From NCBI GenBank assembly GCA_016931535.1, contig JAFGEP010000096.1, forward strand, positions 168,091 to 232,090: 64,000 bases of DNA. Direction: 5' to 3'. Under the pieces are notes generated by a model, which had not been told where the DNA came from, did not search any database, and worked only from the letters and a program-made list of their open reading frames with translations. Of the stretch, positions 44,153 to 52,755 are shown in pieces. Both the position numbers and the translations under genes were made by a program. How positions within the stretch are numbered: position 1 is the stretch's first letter; every line of letters starts with the position of its first letter. The stretch is from Bradymonadales bacterium. Lineage in GTDB: Bacteria > Myxococcota_A > Bradymonadia > JAFGEP01.

Positions 44153-45203
44153 CGCTGTCGAGAAGGGCCTCAAGCTGCTCGGTGGAGAGAAGACCCTGCT
44201 GAAGCAACTGTTGAGCCAGGTACTGGATCGCCCGCCGCTGGTTCCGCACGGTCTGCTCCAGACGTTGCAGAGCACGTTCTAGCTCGATGACGCGATCCGG
44301 TGGGGGAGCTTTCGGCCCGGAAGCCGCGATGGGGGAGAAGGGGCCGTAGGGTTCCGCTCCGCCGAGCGGGGCGCCAGATGTGGTGCCGAACGGTCCGGAG
44401 GCCTGGTCGACGGACTGCAGCGGCTTGCCGTTCACCAGATCGCTTTCCGCTCGAGGGAAATCCGACGGCGACAGGCTACGCATCTGGGAAGTGGAGAAGA
44501 GCTCCTCCTCACCACCGGCTGGGATGGCGGCCTGTTCCTGGAATTCCAGGAAGCCGGGATCATCGACAGGGGGGCCCAGGAAGAAGGAGGCAGCCTCGGA
44601 GCGCACCTCGGGTTCCACCTGGACCGGGATGACGGGTTCTGGCGCTTTGTTTTGCGCGCTGTGTTTGCCGGTATCAGGGGCCGGGCTGCTGATCGGGATG
44701 TGAGGCTTGGTAATGGGTGCCTTCTTGGGGGGGGACGCCAGCTCAGGGACCGCACCGCTGAAGTAGTAGTACTGGATCGCCTCGCGCAGCTGCCTGCGGG
44801 GTGCGATATGGGTCCTGATGGACTGGTTGTTCCGGAAGCGGAGCGCTTCGATGGCGGTACGCTGCTCCGGATCGGAGATGGCGACCAGCAGCTCGCCGGT
44901 GTGGGGGTCCACGCAGAAGGGGAGGATCTGGTGGCGCCTGCAGAACTCGCCGCTGGCTCGGCGCAGGGCCGGTTTGGTGACGCGAGCCTTGGTCAGGTCG
45001 ATCAGCGGGATCTGGAAAGCCTGCCCCAGGGCGCGAGCCAGCGCGACCTCCTGCATGCTTTCCGATTCGATCAGGATATCGAGGAGATTCCCACCGCCGG
45101 CATCCTGGGCCCGCAGCGCCTGGTGTGCCTGTCGTGGCGTCAGTGCACCATCGCGTACCAGCAGTTCCAACACCCGGCTTTTTTTCAAGACGTTCTCATT
45201 CAC
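44142..45203 (-). CDS. GspE-N/MshEN-domain protein without an ATPase domain
   Basis: About 353 residues from GTG 45203, with GGGAGA upstream; longer in-frame starts exist but add unlikely sequence. Residues ~5-75 resemble an MshEN/type II secretion ATPase N-terminal repeat (LELLVRDGALTPRQAHQAL, LLDILIESESMQEVALARAL). They are followed by the T2SSE_N fold (FCRRHQILPFCVDPHTGELL, VAISDPEQRTAIEAL, QLREAIQYYYF). The remainder is a disordered linker and a C-terminal coiled coil. There is no Walker motif. MshEN domains bind cyclic di-GMP, but the usual RxGxxL glycine is missing in the first repeat, so binding is uncertain. It converges on wzc with an 11-base overlap. Confidence 0.75.
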   Translation of the reverse strand: MNENVLKKSRVLELLVRDGALTPRQAHQALRAQDAGGGNLLDILIESESMQEVALARALGQAFQIPLIDLTKARVTKPALRRASGEFCRRHQILPFCVDPHTGELLVAISDPEQRTAIEALRFRNNQSIRTHIAPRRQLREAIQYYYFSGAVPELASPPKKAPITKPHIPISSPAPDTGKHSAQNKAPEPVIPVQVEPEVRSEAASFFLGPPVDDPGFLEFQEQAAIPAGGEEELFSTSQMRSLSPSDFPRAESDLVNGKPLQSVDQASGPFGTTSGAPLGGAEPYGPFSPIAASGPKAPPPDRVIELERALQRLEQTVRNQRRAIQYLAQQLLQQGLLSTEQLEALLDSVRD

Positions 45204-45292
45204 CCGTGTGGTCTCCCGGTCTTCCTCCGGCCTGCAAACGAGGCCAAGGCTCGCCGAGTCTGCAAGAGGGGTGATTGGACCAGGTGACGGCC

Positions 45293-45303
45293 AGGTTGAA
45301 ATA
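45293..45303 (+). repeat. AGGTTGAAATA, copy 2 of a shared intergenic 11-mer
   Basis: Identical to 37183-37193. It lies in the 176-base divergent region between the MshEN-like gene and ribF, ~45 bases upstream of the ribF promoter candidate. Confidence 0.3.
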
Positions 45304-45347
45304 TGGTATCGGGCCTGGTCCAACGGCATACCGACCCGACCGGTATC

Positions 45348-45375
45348 CTGACACCCACTGACTATCGGTTATTAC
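45348..45375 (+). promoter_or_regulatory. Candidate promoter of ribF
   Basis: CTGACA (45348-45353), a 16-base spacer and TATTAC (45370-45375). Transcription would begin almost at the first possible ribF start codon, implying a downstream start or a leaderless mRNA. No FMN riboswitch sequence is visible. Confidence 0.35.
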
Positions 45376-45379
45376 CATT

Positions 45380-46402
45380 TTGGGGTCGAAGTTGAACAGC
45401 GTGTTTGCAGTCCCCATCGCCTCGGTAGAGACCCTCAAGCAAGAGGCTCCACGATGGGCTGGCTGTGGATTGACCATCGGCAACTTTGATGGCGTTCATC
45501 GGGGACACCAGGCTATCCTGGACGATCTGGCCACCAGTACTCACCACAGGGGACTACCGGTGGTTGCGCTGACTTTCGAGCCTCATCCGGTCCAGTTTTT
45601 CCGCCCCGAGCATCCTCCCTTCCGGCTGGCTGTTCCGGTCCAGAAATACCATCTCCTTCGCGCCTGTGGAGTCGACTACCCGCTCTTTCTCTCTTTCGAT
45701 CGGACGCTGGCCGATCTCGATGGGGAGCGGTTCGTCCGCGAGATCCTGGTCGAGACACTGGCGCCCTCTCTGGTTGTGGTGGGGTACGACTTCAACTTTG
45801 GCAAGGGGAGGCTGGGTACACCGGCAAGCTTGAGAGCGAGCTGCCTGAGGTTGGACATCCAGGCCCGGGTTGTCCACCCGTTTCGCTGGGAGGGAGAGAT
45901 CGTCAGCAGCTCCCGGATTCGCCATGCCATCCGGGATGGGGCCCTGCCCAAGGCCCGAGCCCTCCTGGGAAGACCGTACGCCCTGGTCGGCCAGGTGGTG
46001 GAAGGGGAGCATCGAGGTCGAACGCTGGGGTTTCCGACCGCCAATGTCCGTCCCGCCAACGATCTTCTTCCGCCTCATGGCGTGTACGTCACCTACCTGG
46101 AGACCGGCGGCCGACTGATCCGATCGGTCACCAATATCGGTATTCGGCCCACCTTCGGGGGAGGTGAGGTGACCGTGGAGAGCTTCGCCCTGGAGGGCAG
46201 GGGAGAAGGGGTTCCGGGATATGGTCAGCCGGTGGCGCTCCACTTGCTGGAGCGGATCCGCTCCGAGATCCGTTTCGACTCTTCCGAGCAGCTGGTCCGC
46301 CAGATCGAACGGGATGTGTCCCAAGGCGAGCAGGTGCTGCGCGAGGATGCGGCGACGGATATCGTCAGGGGGGTCTTTGAACCGGTCGATGTCCGTTGGT
46401 GA
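45380..46402 (+). CDS. ribF: Bifunctional riboflavin kinase / FAD synthetase RibF
   Basis: Up to 340 residues; the start may be TTG 45380, TTG 45392 or GTG 45401, none with a strong ribosome-binding site. The N-terminal FAD synthetase half has the nucleotidyltransferase motif TIGNFDGVHRGHQ and the later VGYDFNFGKGRLGT and SSSRIRHAIRDG. The C-terminal riboflavin kinase half has GEHRGRTLGFPTANV, GVYVTYLE and NIGIRPTFGGG. It converts riboflavin to FMN and FAD. The flavin products serve enzymes such as PutA and the acyl-CoA dehydrogenase in this window. Confidence 0.94.
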   Translation: MGSKLNSVFAVPIASVETLKQEAPRWAGCGLTIGNFDGVHRGHQAILDDLATSTHHRGLPVVALTFEPHPVQFFRPEHPPFRLAVPVQKYHLLRACGVDYPLFLSFDRTLADLDGERFVREILVETLAPSLVVVGYDFNFGKGRLGTPASLRASCLRLDIQARVVHPFRWEGEIVSSSRIRHAIRDGALPKARALLGRPYALVGQVVEGEHRGRTLGFPTANVRPANDLLPPHGVYVTYLETGGRLIRSVTNIGIRPTFGGGEVTVESFALEGRGEGVPGYGQPVALHLLERIRSEIRFDSSEQLVRQIERDVSQGEQVLREDAATDIVRGVFEPVDVRW

Positions 46403-46466
46403 CCGCCCCTCCTGGAAGGCGAGAGGGCACGAGTAGTCAGACCGGGAGGAGGAGCAGGGTAGTCCA

Positions 46467-46496
46467 TTGACGGGACAAGTCGTTGCGAGCTATACG
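46467..46496 (+). promoter_or_regulatory. Promoter of atpE
   Basis: TTGACG (46467-46472), an 18-base spacer and TATACG (46491-46496). The start would be near 46503, ~45 bases before the GTG at 46548. A gene caller could mistake the -35 TTG for a start codon, which would wrongly extend the protein. Confidence 0.5.
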
Positions 46497-46547
46497 CCCA
46501 GGTGGCGACTGCGGTGCTTGTACCTACGAGGGAAAGGGAGGTTTCGG

Positions 46548-46949
46548 GTGACAATGAGAATGCTCTCGGTCGTGATGTTCGTGTTGGCGATCACGGTTTA
46601 TGGACTGGCTGCCGTGGCACAGCCCCACCAGGCGGAGGCCGGGCCCGCCGATGAGGCTCAGGCCACCCTGAGCGCGGATCAGCTCGGAGATGGTTGGCTG
46701 GGGCCTCACGAGGCGAGTCGCGGGAAGTACGTGGTTCTTTGCATCGGCTTCGGCCTTGCGCTGGCGGTGGCAGTGGGGGCCGTCAGTCAGAGTCGAGTCG
46801 CCTCGTCTGCTCTGGATGGGCTGGCGCGCAATCCTGGCTCTTCGGAGAAGGTGTTTCTCCCCTTCATCCTGGGGATGGTCCTGATCGAGTCCCTGGTCAT
46901 ATATGCCTTGGTCGTCAGCCTGTTGCTGCTGGGCTACCTGGGGGGATGA
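46548..46949 (+). CDS. atpE: ATP synthase F0 subunit c with N-terminal signal-like extension and sodium-type ion site
   Basis: The 133-residue product starts at GTG 46548, with AAAGGGAGG six bases upstream. Residues 1-25 are a signal-like hydrophobic helix (MLSVVMFVLAITVYGLAAVAQ), followed by an acidic linker. The c-subunit hairpin is ~58-133, with helix 1 (VVLCIGFGLALAVAVGAVSQ), the loop ARNP and helix 2 (LPFILGMVLIESLVIYALVV). The carboxylate is Glu114, with Gln81, Ser115 and Tyr119 at the spacings of the Ilyobacter tartaricus sodium site (Q32, E65, S66, Y70). No other ATP synthase gene is adjacent. The ring could carry Na+; Thr67 is replaced by Leu. Confidence 0.85.
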   Translation: MTMRMLSVVMFVLAITVYGLAAVAQPHQAEAGPADEAQATLSADQLGDGWLGPHEASRGKYVVLCIGFGLALAVAVGAVSQSRVASSALDGLARNPGSSEKVFLPFILGMVLIESLVIYALVVSLLLLGYLGG

Positions 46950-46965
46950 CCGCGGTCGGCCGCGG
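46950..46965 (+). terminator. GC hairpin just after atpE
   Basis: CCGCGG (46950-46955), loop TCGG, CCGCGG (46960-46965), starting one base after the atpE stop. The stem is only 6 bp and no T-run follows, so termination is uncertain. atpE converges here with the SurA-like gene. Confidence 0.3.
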
Positions 46966-47019
46966 GCGCATCGACTGCGGGCATTCGAGGGAAGACCCCG
47001 GCGGTTGGTGGGGCGGTCG

Positions 47020-48024
47020 CTATCGGACCTGCTCGACCGGATTGAAGATGACCTGCACGATGCTGTCCTGGTGGAGCGAGGCGAGGTATCGCTCGATCTC
47101 GGTGCTCTGCTTGGAAAGCTGGATCTCCCGGTAGATATTTTCCCGCAATCTGTCCACATCGGCTGACTCCGACTCCCATTGGCGGTTGAGGCGGACGATG
47201 TGGAAGCCGAGACGGGTCTGGAACACCTCGCTGATCTCGCCGGGCATCAGCCCCAGGACCTGGTTGGCAAAGTCGCGGGGTAGCTGGTTGGGGTGTATCG
47301 TCTCCATCTGTCCCCCCCGGCGCCTGGAGGCATCCTGGGAGTACTCCTGGGCCAACTCCTCGAACGACTCCCCTGCCACGATCCGGTCTCTGATCGACCG
47401 AGCGAGCTGTCGGGTCTGCTCGATCTCCTCCTCTCCGCCACCGCGCGGTGGCACCAGGAGGATCTGAGAGAGGTCGAGGTTGACCTCCACCGCCGTATCG
47501 GGATACCGCTCCAAAAAGACCGCGTTCACCTCGGCATCGCTGACGGTGATGGAGGAGGTGACCATGATGCTGATCACGCGCAGCTTGGTCAGCTCCATGC
47601 GGATGTACTCGTGGAAGTCCTCGAAGGCGATCCCCTCCTGTGCCAACCTCTCCCGCAGCTGAGGGGTGGTGGTCTCCATCTGGCTGGAGATGCGGTCGAT
47701 ATACTGATCGACCACATCCGGTTCGACCGAGAGCTCGTGCTGTCGCGCCTGCTGATCGAGCAGATGGAAGTTGATCAGCTCCTGCAGGACGGCAAACGCC
47801 AGCTCCTGGCGTCCTTGCCGTGAGGCCATCTGGGTATTGGGTACCTGGTTGAGATGCACGAAGATGGGAACGGCGATATAGAAGTCGCTCAGGGTGATCA
47901 CCTCTCCGTTCACCGTGGCCACGATCCGGTCGACGATCTCCGCGGTAGCAGAACCAGGACCCATCAGGACCACGGTGGCCAACAGGGGAACGAGCACCAG
48001 TCTATTTCTCATGTTCTTCCTCAT
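47020..48024 (-). CDS. SurA-like periplasmic chaperone / parvulin peptidyl-prolyl isomerase
   Basis: 334 residues from ATG 48024; ATG 48012 with AGGA upstream is an alternative. The signal peptide (LVLVPLLATVVLMGPGSATA) precedes EIVDRIVATVNGEVITLSDF, the SurA N-terminal signature. A helical chaperone region follows, then one parvulin domain (~185-285; SFEELAQEYSQDASRRRGGQM, LPRDFANQVLGLMPGEISEV, TRLGFHIVRL). SurA delivers outer-membrane proteins to the BAM machinery; barrels are encoded nearby. The start overlaps the upstream PPIase gene by 23 bases. Confidence 0.87.
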   Translation of the reverse strand: MRKNMRNRLVLVPLLATVVLMGPGSATAEIVDRIVATVNGEVITLSDFYIAVPIFVHLNQVPNTQMASRQGRQELAFAVLQELINFHLLDQQARQHELSVEPDVVDQYIDRISSQMETTTPQLRERLAQEGIAFEDFHEYIRMELTKLRVISIMVTSSITVSDAEVNAVFLERYPDTAVEVNLDLSQILLVPPRGGGEEEIEQTRQLARSIRDRIVAGESFEELAQEYSQDASRRRGGQMETIHPNQLPRDFANQVLGLMPGEISEVFQTRLGFHIVRLNRQWESESADVDRLRENIYREIQLSKQSTEIERYLASLHQDSIVQVIFNPVEQVR

Positions 48025-49177
48025 CTCTCTCCACCGGGAATTCCCCCGCGGCGCTCCACGAGAAGGCGGCAGCCAGCGATTCCGATTCGCGGCGAGGTGA
48101 AAACCGTTCTTCCCACTCCTCGATCGGCGATCGATCCAGCCACGTCTGGCGAACGAACTGGCTGAACCCGTCCGAGGAGGTCCGGTCGTCGAGTAGTTGA
48201 ATCGCGCCGGGATCGAGCCAGATCTCCGCCTGGTCTCTCAGCTCGGCGAGCCATCCGGCGCGGTGTTCCCTTCGGAGTGCAGAACAGAGCGTCTGCCGGA
48301 TCGATTCTTGAGCCTCCTCAAAAGGGATACTGTAGGGCAACCGCCTCTCCGTCAACAGGAGGATGAACCACCTCCGTTCGCTGGCCTGCGTATCCGTGGA
48401 TTCGGGACTCCATGGGATGGGTGAGGTGATCTGTCCCGGGGAATCCAGCTCGAAGAGTGCATCGGAGAGGACAGGAGGCAGCGGGCCGCCCTGTGCCGTT
48501 GGAGAGACGAAACCGAGGTCCTCCTGGAGCAAAGGGCCGTTCCCCCCGGTCGATCGGGCCGCCTGGGCCACCAGGTGGTCGAACAGTCGGATGCTCTCCT
48601 CCAGGTTGCGGTCGTTCCGTTGCGTGTAGGTGGCATACGCCGCCTGGGCCGTGGTTTCGTCCGGCGCGGTGAGCAAAGTGGCCCGGGCCTGTGCGGGCCG
48701 CTGGTAGCGGTGGATGGTTCGTTGGTAGATCTGCTGGAGGCCAGACCGGGTAATCCGGGAGCAGTCGACCTCAAAGGCCGCCTGTTCTTCCAGGATGGCA
48801 TCACTCCGTGCGCGGCGGACAGCCTGGAGGACCTGCGGATCGTGTTGCAGTCCCAGTCGGCTCCCCTGCTGTGCCAGCAGGGTCAGGTGGATGAGGGCCT
48901 GGAGGAAATGCCGGCGATTTTCGCCGCTCGAGAGTCGGGCTTGGCCTTCGGGGGAGAGTGCCTCAACGCGCTGTTGGTACGAGGCGAGCGTGATCGGCTC
49001 TCCGTTGATCGCAACCAGGAGCAGCTCCTGATCCAGGGGGAGCAGCTCAGGTGAAGAGGGTTGAGCGGTGGAGGGTCGAGCGGAGCTGCGGTCAGCCAGC
49101 CGTGGGGGGTGGCAGGCAGCTGTCAGCAGGAGCAGGGCTGGCAGGATGATGGGGAGGATGGTCAAGAGGGGTCGCAT
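48002..49177 (-). CDS. PpiC/SurA-type peptidyl-prolyl isomerase, probable lipoprotein
   Basis: 391 residues from the ATG at 49177. The N-terminus ILPIILPALLLLTAAC is a signal with a Cys that may be lipidated, although -3 is Thr. EELLLVAINGEPITLASYQQRVEAL-like sequence (LLVAINGEPITLASYQQRVE) marks a SurA N-terminal domain, and the region ~215-330 has parvulin character (GPLLQEDLGFVSPTA, LSDALFELDSPGQITSPI). Such lipoproteins (PrsA- or PpiC-like) fold exported proteins. It is translated between mfd (26-base gap) and the SurA-like gene (overlap) in one operon. Confidence 0.78.
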   Translation of the reverse strand: MRPLLTILPIILPALLLLTAACHPPRLADRSSARPSTAQPSSPELLPLDQELLLVAINGEPITLASYQQRVEALSPEGQARLSSGENRRHFLQALIHLTLLAQQGSRLGLQHDPQVLQAVRRARSDAILEEQAAFEVDCSRITRSGLQQIYQRTIHRYQRPAQARATLLTAPDETTAQAAYATYTQRNDRNLEESIRLFDHLVAQAARSTGGNGPLLQEDLGFVSPTAQGGPLPPVLSDALFELDSPGQITSPIPWSPESTDTQASERRWFILLLTERRLPYSIPFEEAQESIRQTLCSALRREHRAGWLAELRDQAEIWLDPGAIQLLDDRTSSDGFSQFVRQTWLDRSPIEEWEERFSPRRESESLAAAFSWSAAGEFPVERDEEEHEK

Positions 49178-49203
49178 GACAGGGTGTTCTACCCGAGTGG
49201 GGA

Positions 49204-52200
49204 TCAAGCCTGGCAGCGCTGGATCTCCCTGAGGACCATCTGGGTGGAGCCCAGAAGATCGGTTTTTTCCTTGCCGCCGAGTCGCCGTACGAGCTGCATG
49301 TCCTCTCGCAGCAGGTACCGGCCTTGCGTGCGAGCCACGAGATCTACCACTTTCGCCGGATCCAGTCGACATCTCTCCGAGAGCTTGAAGACGATGGCAG
49401 AAGGCCCCGCCTCGACCGTTTCGATGCCCAGCTCGGCGAGGGAGATCTTGATGGCGATCACGTCTTGAAGGGCCATGGCCTCGGCGGGAAGGCGGCCGAA
49501 CCGGTCGGCCATCTCCTCGGTGACCTGGGAAAGGTCGTCAGCGGTTCTGGCCATGCTGAGACGCTTGTAGAACAGCAGACGCAGCGACTCCTCTCGGATG
49601 TACTCGGAGGGCAGGTAGGCCTCCACCGGCAGCTTGACCTCCGGCTCCAGCTGGTCGGGTAGGGGCTCGCCTTTACGCTCCCGGATGGTTTCCTCGAGCA
49701 GCTCGCAGAACAGGTCGTAGCCGATGGACCGGATGTGGCCCGACTGGTCTTTACCCAGGAGATTTCCGGCCCCCCGGATATCCAGGTCGTGCTGGGCGAT
49801 GGAGATGCCGCTGGATAGCTCGGTGTGGGTGCGGATGACCTCCAACCGGCGAGCGGCCTGAGGGGGCAGCTTGTGGCGCTCGGACACCAGGAGGTAGCAG
49901 CTGGCCCGTTCTCGTCCGCGCCCCACCCGCCCGCGAAGCTGGTAGAGCTGCGCCAGGCCGAAGGTGTCGGCGCGGTTGATGAAGATGGTGTTGGCGTTGG
50001 TGATGTCCAGGCCGCTCTCGATAATGGAGGTGCACACCAGCACGTCGATCTTGCGCTGGACGAAGTCGAGCATGACCCGTTCGAGCCGAGTATCGGGCAT
50101 CTGGGCGTGGGCCACGGCCACCCGGGCCTCGGGCACGATCTGCTCGATCTGCCGCGCCACCTCCGTGATCCCCTGGACCCGGTTGTGAACGAAGAACACC
50201 TGGCCCCCTCGGCGAAGCTCCCGCTCGATCCCCTCCCGGATGACGTGGTCCTTGAAGGGGGCGACATGGGTCGTGATGGCCAGGCGATCGGAGGGGGGGG
50301 TGAGGATGACCGACAAGTCGCGGATGCCCAGCAGGCTCATCTCCAGGGTCCTGGGGATGGGGGTGGCGCTCATGGTGAGCACGTGCACGGTAGTCTTGAG
50401 CTGCTTGAGGCGTTCCTTGTGGCGAACCCCGAACCGCTGCTCTTCGTCGATGATGAGCAGGCCGAGACGGCGGAAGGAGACATCGTTGCTGAGGAGGCGG
50501 TGGGTGCCGATGAGGATGTCCACCTTGCCTTCGGCGAGATCCCCCAGGATGTTCTTGGCCTTGAGGGAGGAGCGGAAGCGGCTCAGCGCTTCCACCCGCA
50601 GGGGGAAGTTGCGGAGTCGTTCCGTAAAGGTCCGCAGGTGTTGCTCGGACAGGACGGTAGTGGGGACCAGCACCGCGACCTGGAAACCTCCGAGGACAGC
50701 CAGGAAGGCCGCGCGGATGGCGACCTCGGTCTTTCCGAAGCCGACATCGCCGCACAGCAACCGGTCCATCGGTTGCTCCGCTTGCAGGTCGGCCACCACC
50801 TCCTCGATGGCCATCAGCTGGTGAGCGGTTTCCTCGAAGGGGAAGGTGGCCTCGAACTCCCGGAAGTACCCGTCGGGAAAGGAGAGGGCGAAGCCGGGGC
50901 GGCTCTTGCGGTCGGCGTAGAGCTTGAGCAGCTCGTCGGCAAGCTGCACCAGATCCTGCTTGACCTTGGCCTTGGACTTGACCCAGCGGGAAGAACCCAG
51001 CCGGTCCAGGTGAGGTTGGTGCTCCTGGCCCGCCCCCAGGTACTTCTGCACCCGTCCCAGCCGGTGGACCGGGAGGTACAGCTTGTCGCTTTCCGCGAAC
51101 TCCAGCTTGAGGTAGTCGCCGGCCATCCCGTCCAGGACCAGCTTTTCCATCCCATGGTATCGACAGATGCCAAAATCCAGGTGGACTACCAGGTCACCCG
51201 CCGTCAGATCGCGGAAGTGGCTGATGGCCAGCGCCTCCTCCACGACCTTGGCCGAGGCGCGCCGAGCGCGCCGGCCATAGATCTCGGAGTCGGATACCAC
51301 GGCAAGGCTTAAAAAAGGGCTTCTGAACCCCCCCGAAAGCGGGACGGAGTAGACGGTGAGCTCGCCGGCGGGAGGGGGAACCACCTGGTCGATGGGGATG
51401 GGGGCTTGAGTGATGGATACCGGCTGCCCATAGGAACGCAAGAGGGAGGCCAGCCGCTGGGCAGACCCTTCGCTCCGGCAGGCGAAGGCGACACGCCCGT
51501 ACTCCCCACGCCAGTCGTCCAGCCGCCCGAGGAGGGCATGCACCGTTCCCTCCATGCCCTCGTGCATCTTGCGAAGCCGTGAGACCTCCTCGTTGGTGTG
51601 GCAGCGAAAGGTGTGAACACACGGCCGGTCGTCCTCCGGACCGACGATCTCCAGGCGCGGCGACAGCACTTCGAGCCGCTCGGCGGTCTGCTCCGGTTCC
51701 AGGTAGAACGACCGCGGAGGGAAGGCGAATTCCCCTTCCTCCCTCAGCTTGTCGTACTCCGTCCTCCGTTGCTCCCAGAGTTCCCGGGCCTGGTCCGCCA
51801 GCCTGGGAGGATCGAACAGGATCCACAGGGAGCCCTCACCGACGGCCAGAAAGGGGCTCTCCAGGTCGTGAAAGGCCGGCAGCAGCGATTCCAGCGACAG
51901 AAAAGGGGCTCCCTCCTCCAGCTCCTCGATCAAGGCGCTGATCTGGGAGGAGGGCAGCGACATCCCCTCGGCCGCTGCCCGGATCCGGCTTCGCGCCCGG
52001 GCCATCGACCGGGAGGTCAGGCTCTCCTCCCGCACCGGTACGATGTAGATCGACTCCACCTGCTGGAAGGTCCGCTGCGACTGAGGGTCGAAGTATCGGA
52101 TCGATTCGATCTCCTCTCCGAACAGGTCGAGGCGGACGGGGTAGGGCTGAAGGGGACAGTACAGGTCCACCAGACCGCCCCGAATGGCGAAGGTCCCCGG

Positions 52201-52755
52201 ATCTTCCACCAACCCCACGGCGCTGTACCCTCCTTCGACCAGGAGACGGCGCAGCGCCTGCAGATCGAGCTGACGCTCGCCCTGGGTCAGGATGGTGGTC
52301 AACCGCTCCAGCTCCCGGAAGGGGACGAGCCTGCGCATGGCGCTCTCGATGGGGATCACCGCGACCTGTCCCCCTTCTCGCATCGCCAGTCGGAACTGGG
52401 TACAGATCCGGTCCATGATGCGGTTGCGATCGGGAGAGATGCCCGAGTAGGGGGAGGTGTCGGGTGGCGGAAGGAGCAGCACCTCCTGGTTCGTCCGGCC
52501 GGCTCCGAAGGCGACCATGTCCTGGGCCAGGGTCTGTGCTTCGGCGAAGGTGGGGACGACCAGGACCAGCGGCCTGTTGACGGCCCTCAGGATCTGGGTG
52601 GCGGTGGCGGCGGCGTAGCTGCCAGCAAGACCGGTGGCGACCGCCGTTCCAGCACGCTCCAGCTGGTTGACCAGCTGGGCGATGGGGTGGTGGAAACCGG
52701 CAGCCAGCTCGTCACGGAGAACCGGCGCCTTGTTGGCGGTGGTTCGATCGATCAC
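49204..52755 (-). CDS. mfd: Transcription-repair coupling factor Mfd
   Basis: 1183 residues if the start is the GTG at 52755, which overlaps the upstream TGA in a GTGA; an in-frame ATG at 52785 is the alternative. The N-terminal UvrB-like module (LLLPPPDTSPYSGISPDRN), the RNA polymerase-interaction domain (AGDLVVHLDFGICRYHGMEK) and the helicase motor follow in order. The motor has Walker A GDVGFGKTEVA, DEEQ in the RecG-like motif II and QLRGRVGRGRE in motif VI. The TRCF C-terminal domain ends the protein. Mfd removes RNA polymerase stalled at lesions and recruits UvrA. Confidence 0.95.
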   Translation of the reverse strand: MIDRTTANKAPVLRDELAAGFHHPIAQLVNQLERAGTAVATGLAGSYAAATATQILRAVNRPLVLVVPTFAEAQTLAQDMVAFGAGRTNQEVLLLPPPDTSPYSGISPDRNRIMDRICTQFRLAMREGGQVAVIPIESAMRRLVPFRELERLTTILTQGERQLDLQALRRLLVEGGYSAVGLVEDPGTFAIRGGLVDLYCPLQPYPVRLDLFGEEIESIRYFDPQSQRTFQQVESIYIVPVREESLTSRSMARARSRIRAAAEGMSLPSSQISALIEELEEGAPFLSLESLLPAFHDLESPFLAVGEGSLWILFDPPRLADQARELWEQRRTEYDKLREEGEFAFPPRSFYLEPEQTAERLEVLSPRLEIVGPEDDRPCVHTFRCHTNEEVSRLRKMHEGMEGTVHALLGRLDDWRGEYGRVAFACRSEGSAQRLASLLRSYGQPVSITQAPIPIDQVVPPPAGELTVYSVPLSGGFRSPFLSLAVVSDSEIYGRRARRASAKVVEEALAISHFRDLTAGDLVVHLDFGICRYHGMEKLVLDGMAGDYLKLEFAESDKLYLPVHRLGRVQKYLGAGQEHQPHLDRLGSSRWVKSKAKVKQDLVQLADELLKLYADRKSRPGFALSFPDGYFREFEATFPFEETAHQLMAIEEVVADLQAEQPMDRLLCGDVGFGKTEVAIRAAFLAVLGGFQVAVLVPTTVLSEQHLRTFTERLRNFPLRVEALSRFRSSLKAKNILGDLAEGKVDILIGTHRLLSNDVSFRRLGLLIIDEEQRFGVRHKERLKQLKTTVHVLTMSATPIPRTLEMSLLGIRDLSVILTPPSDRLAITTHVAPFKDHVIREGIERELRRGGQVFFVHNRVQGITEVARQIEQIVPEARVAVAHAQMPDTRLERVMLDFVQRKIDVLVCTSIIESGLDITNANTIFINRADTFGLAQLYQLRGRVGRGRERASCYLLVSERHKLPPQAARRLEVIRTHTELSSGISIAQHDLDIRGAGNLLGKDQSGHIRSIGYDLFCELLEETIRERKGEPLPDQLEPEVKLPVEAYLPSEYIREESLRLLFYKRLSMARTADDLSQVTEEMADRFGRLPAEAMALQDVIAIKISLAELGIETVEAGPSAIVFKLSERCRLDPAKVVDLVARTQGRYLLREDMQLVRRLGGKEKTDLLGSTQMVLREIQRCQA

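Noticed and set aside
45204..45379. FMN riboswitch before ribF
   Set aside because: The conserved RFN-element segments are absent, and the candidate promoter starts transcription next to the start codon.
46467..46547. Longer ATP synthase c subunit starting at TTG 46467
   Set aside because: That TTG is the -35 box of a good promoter; the GTG at 46548 has a proper ribosome-binding site.
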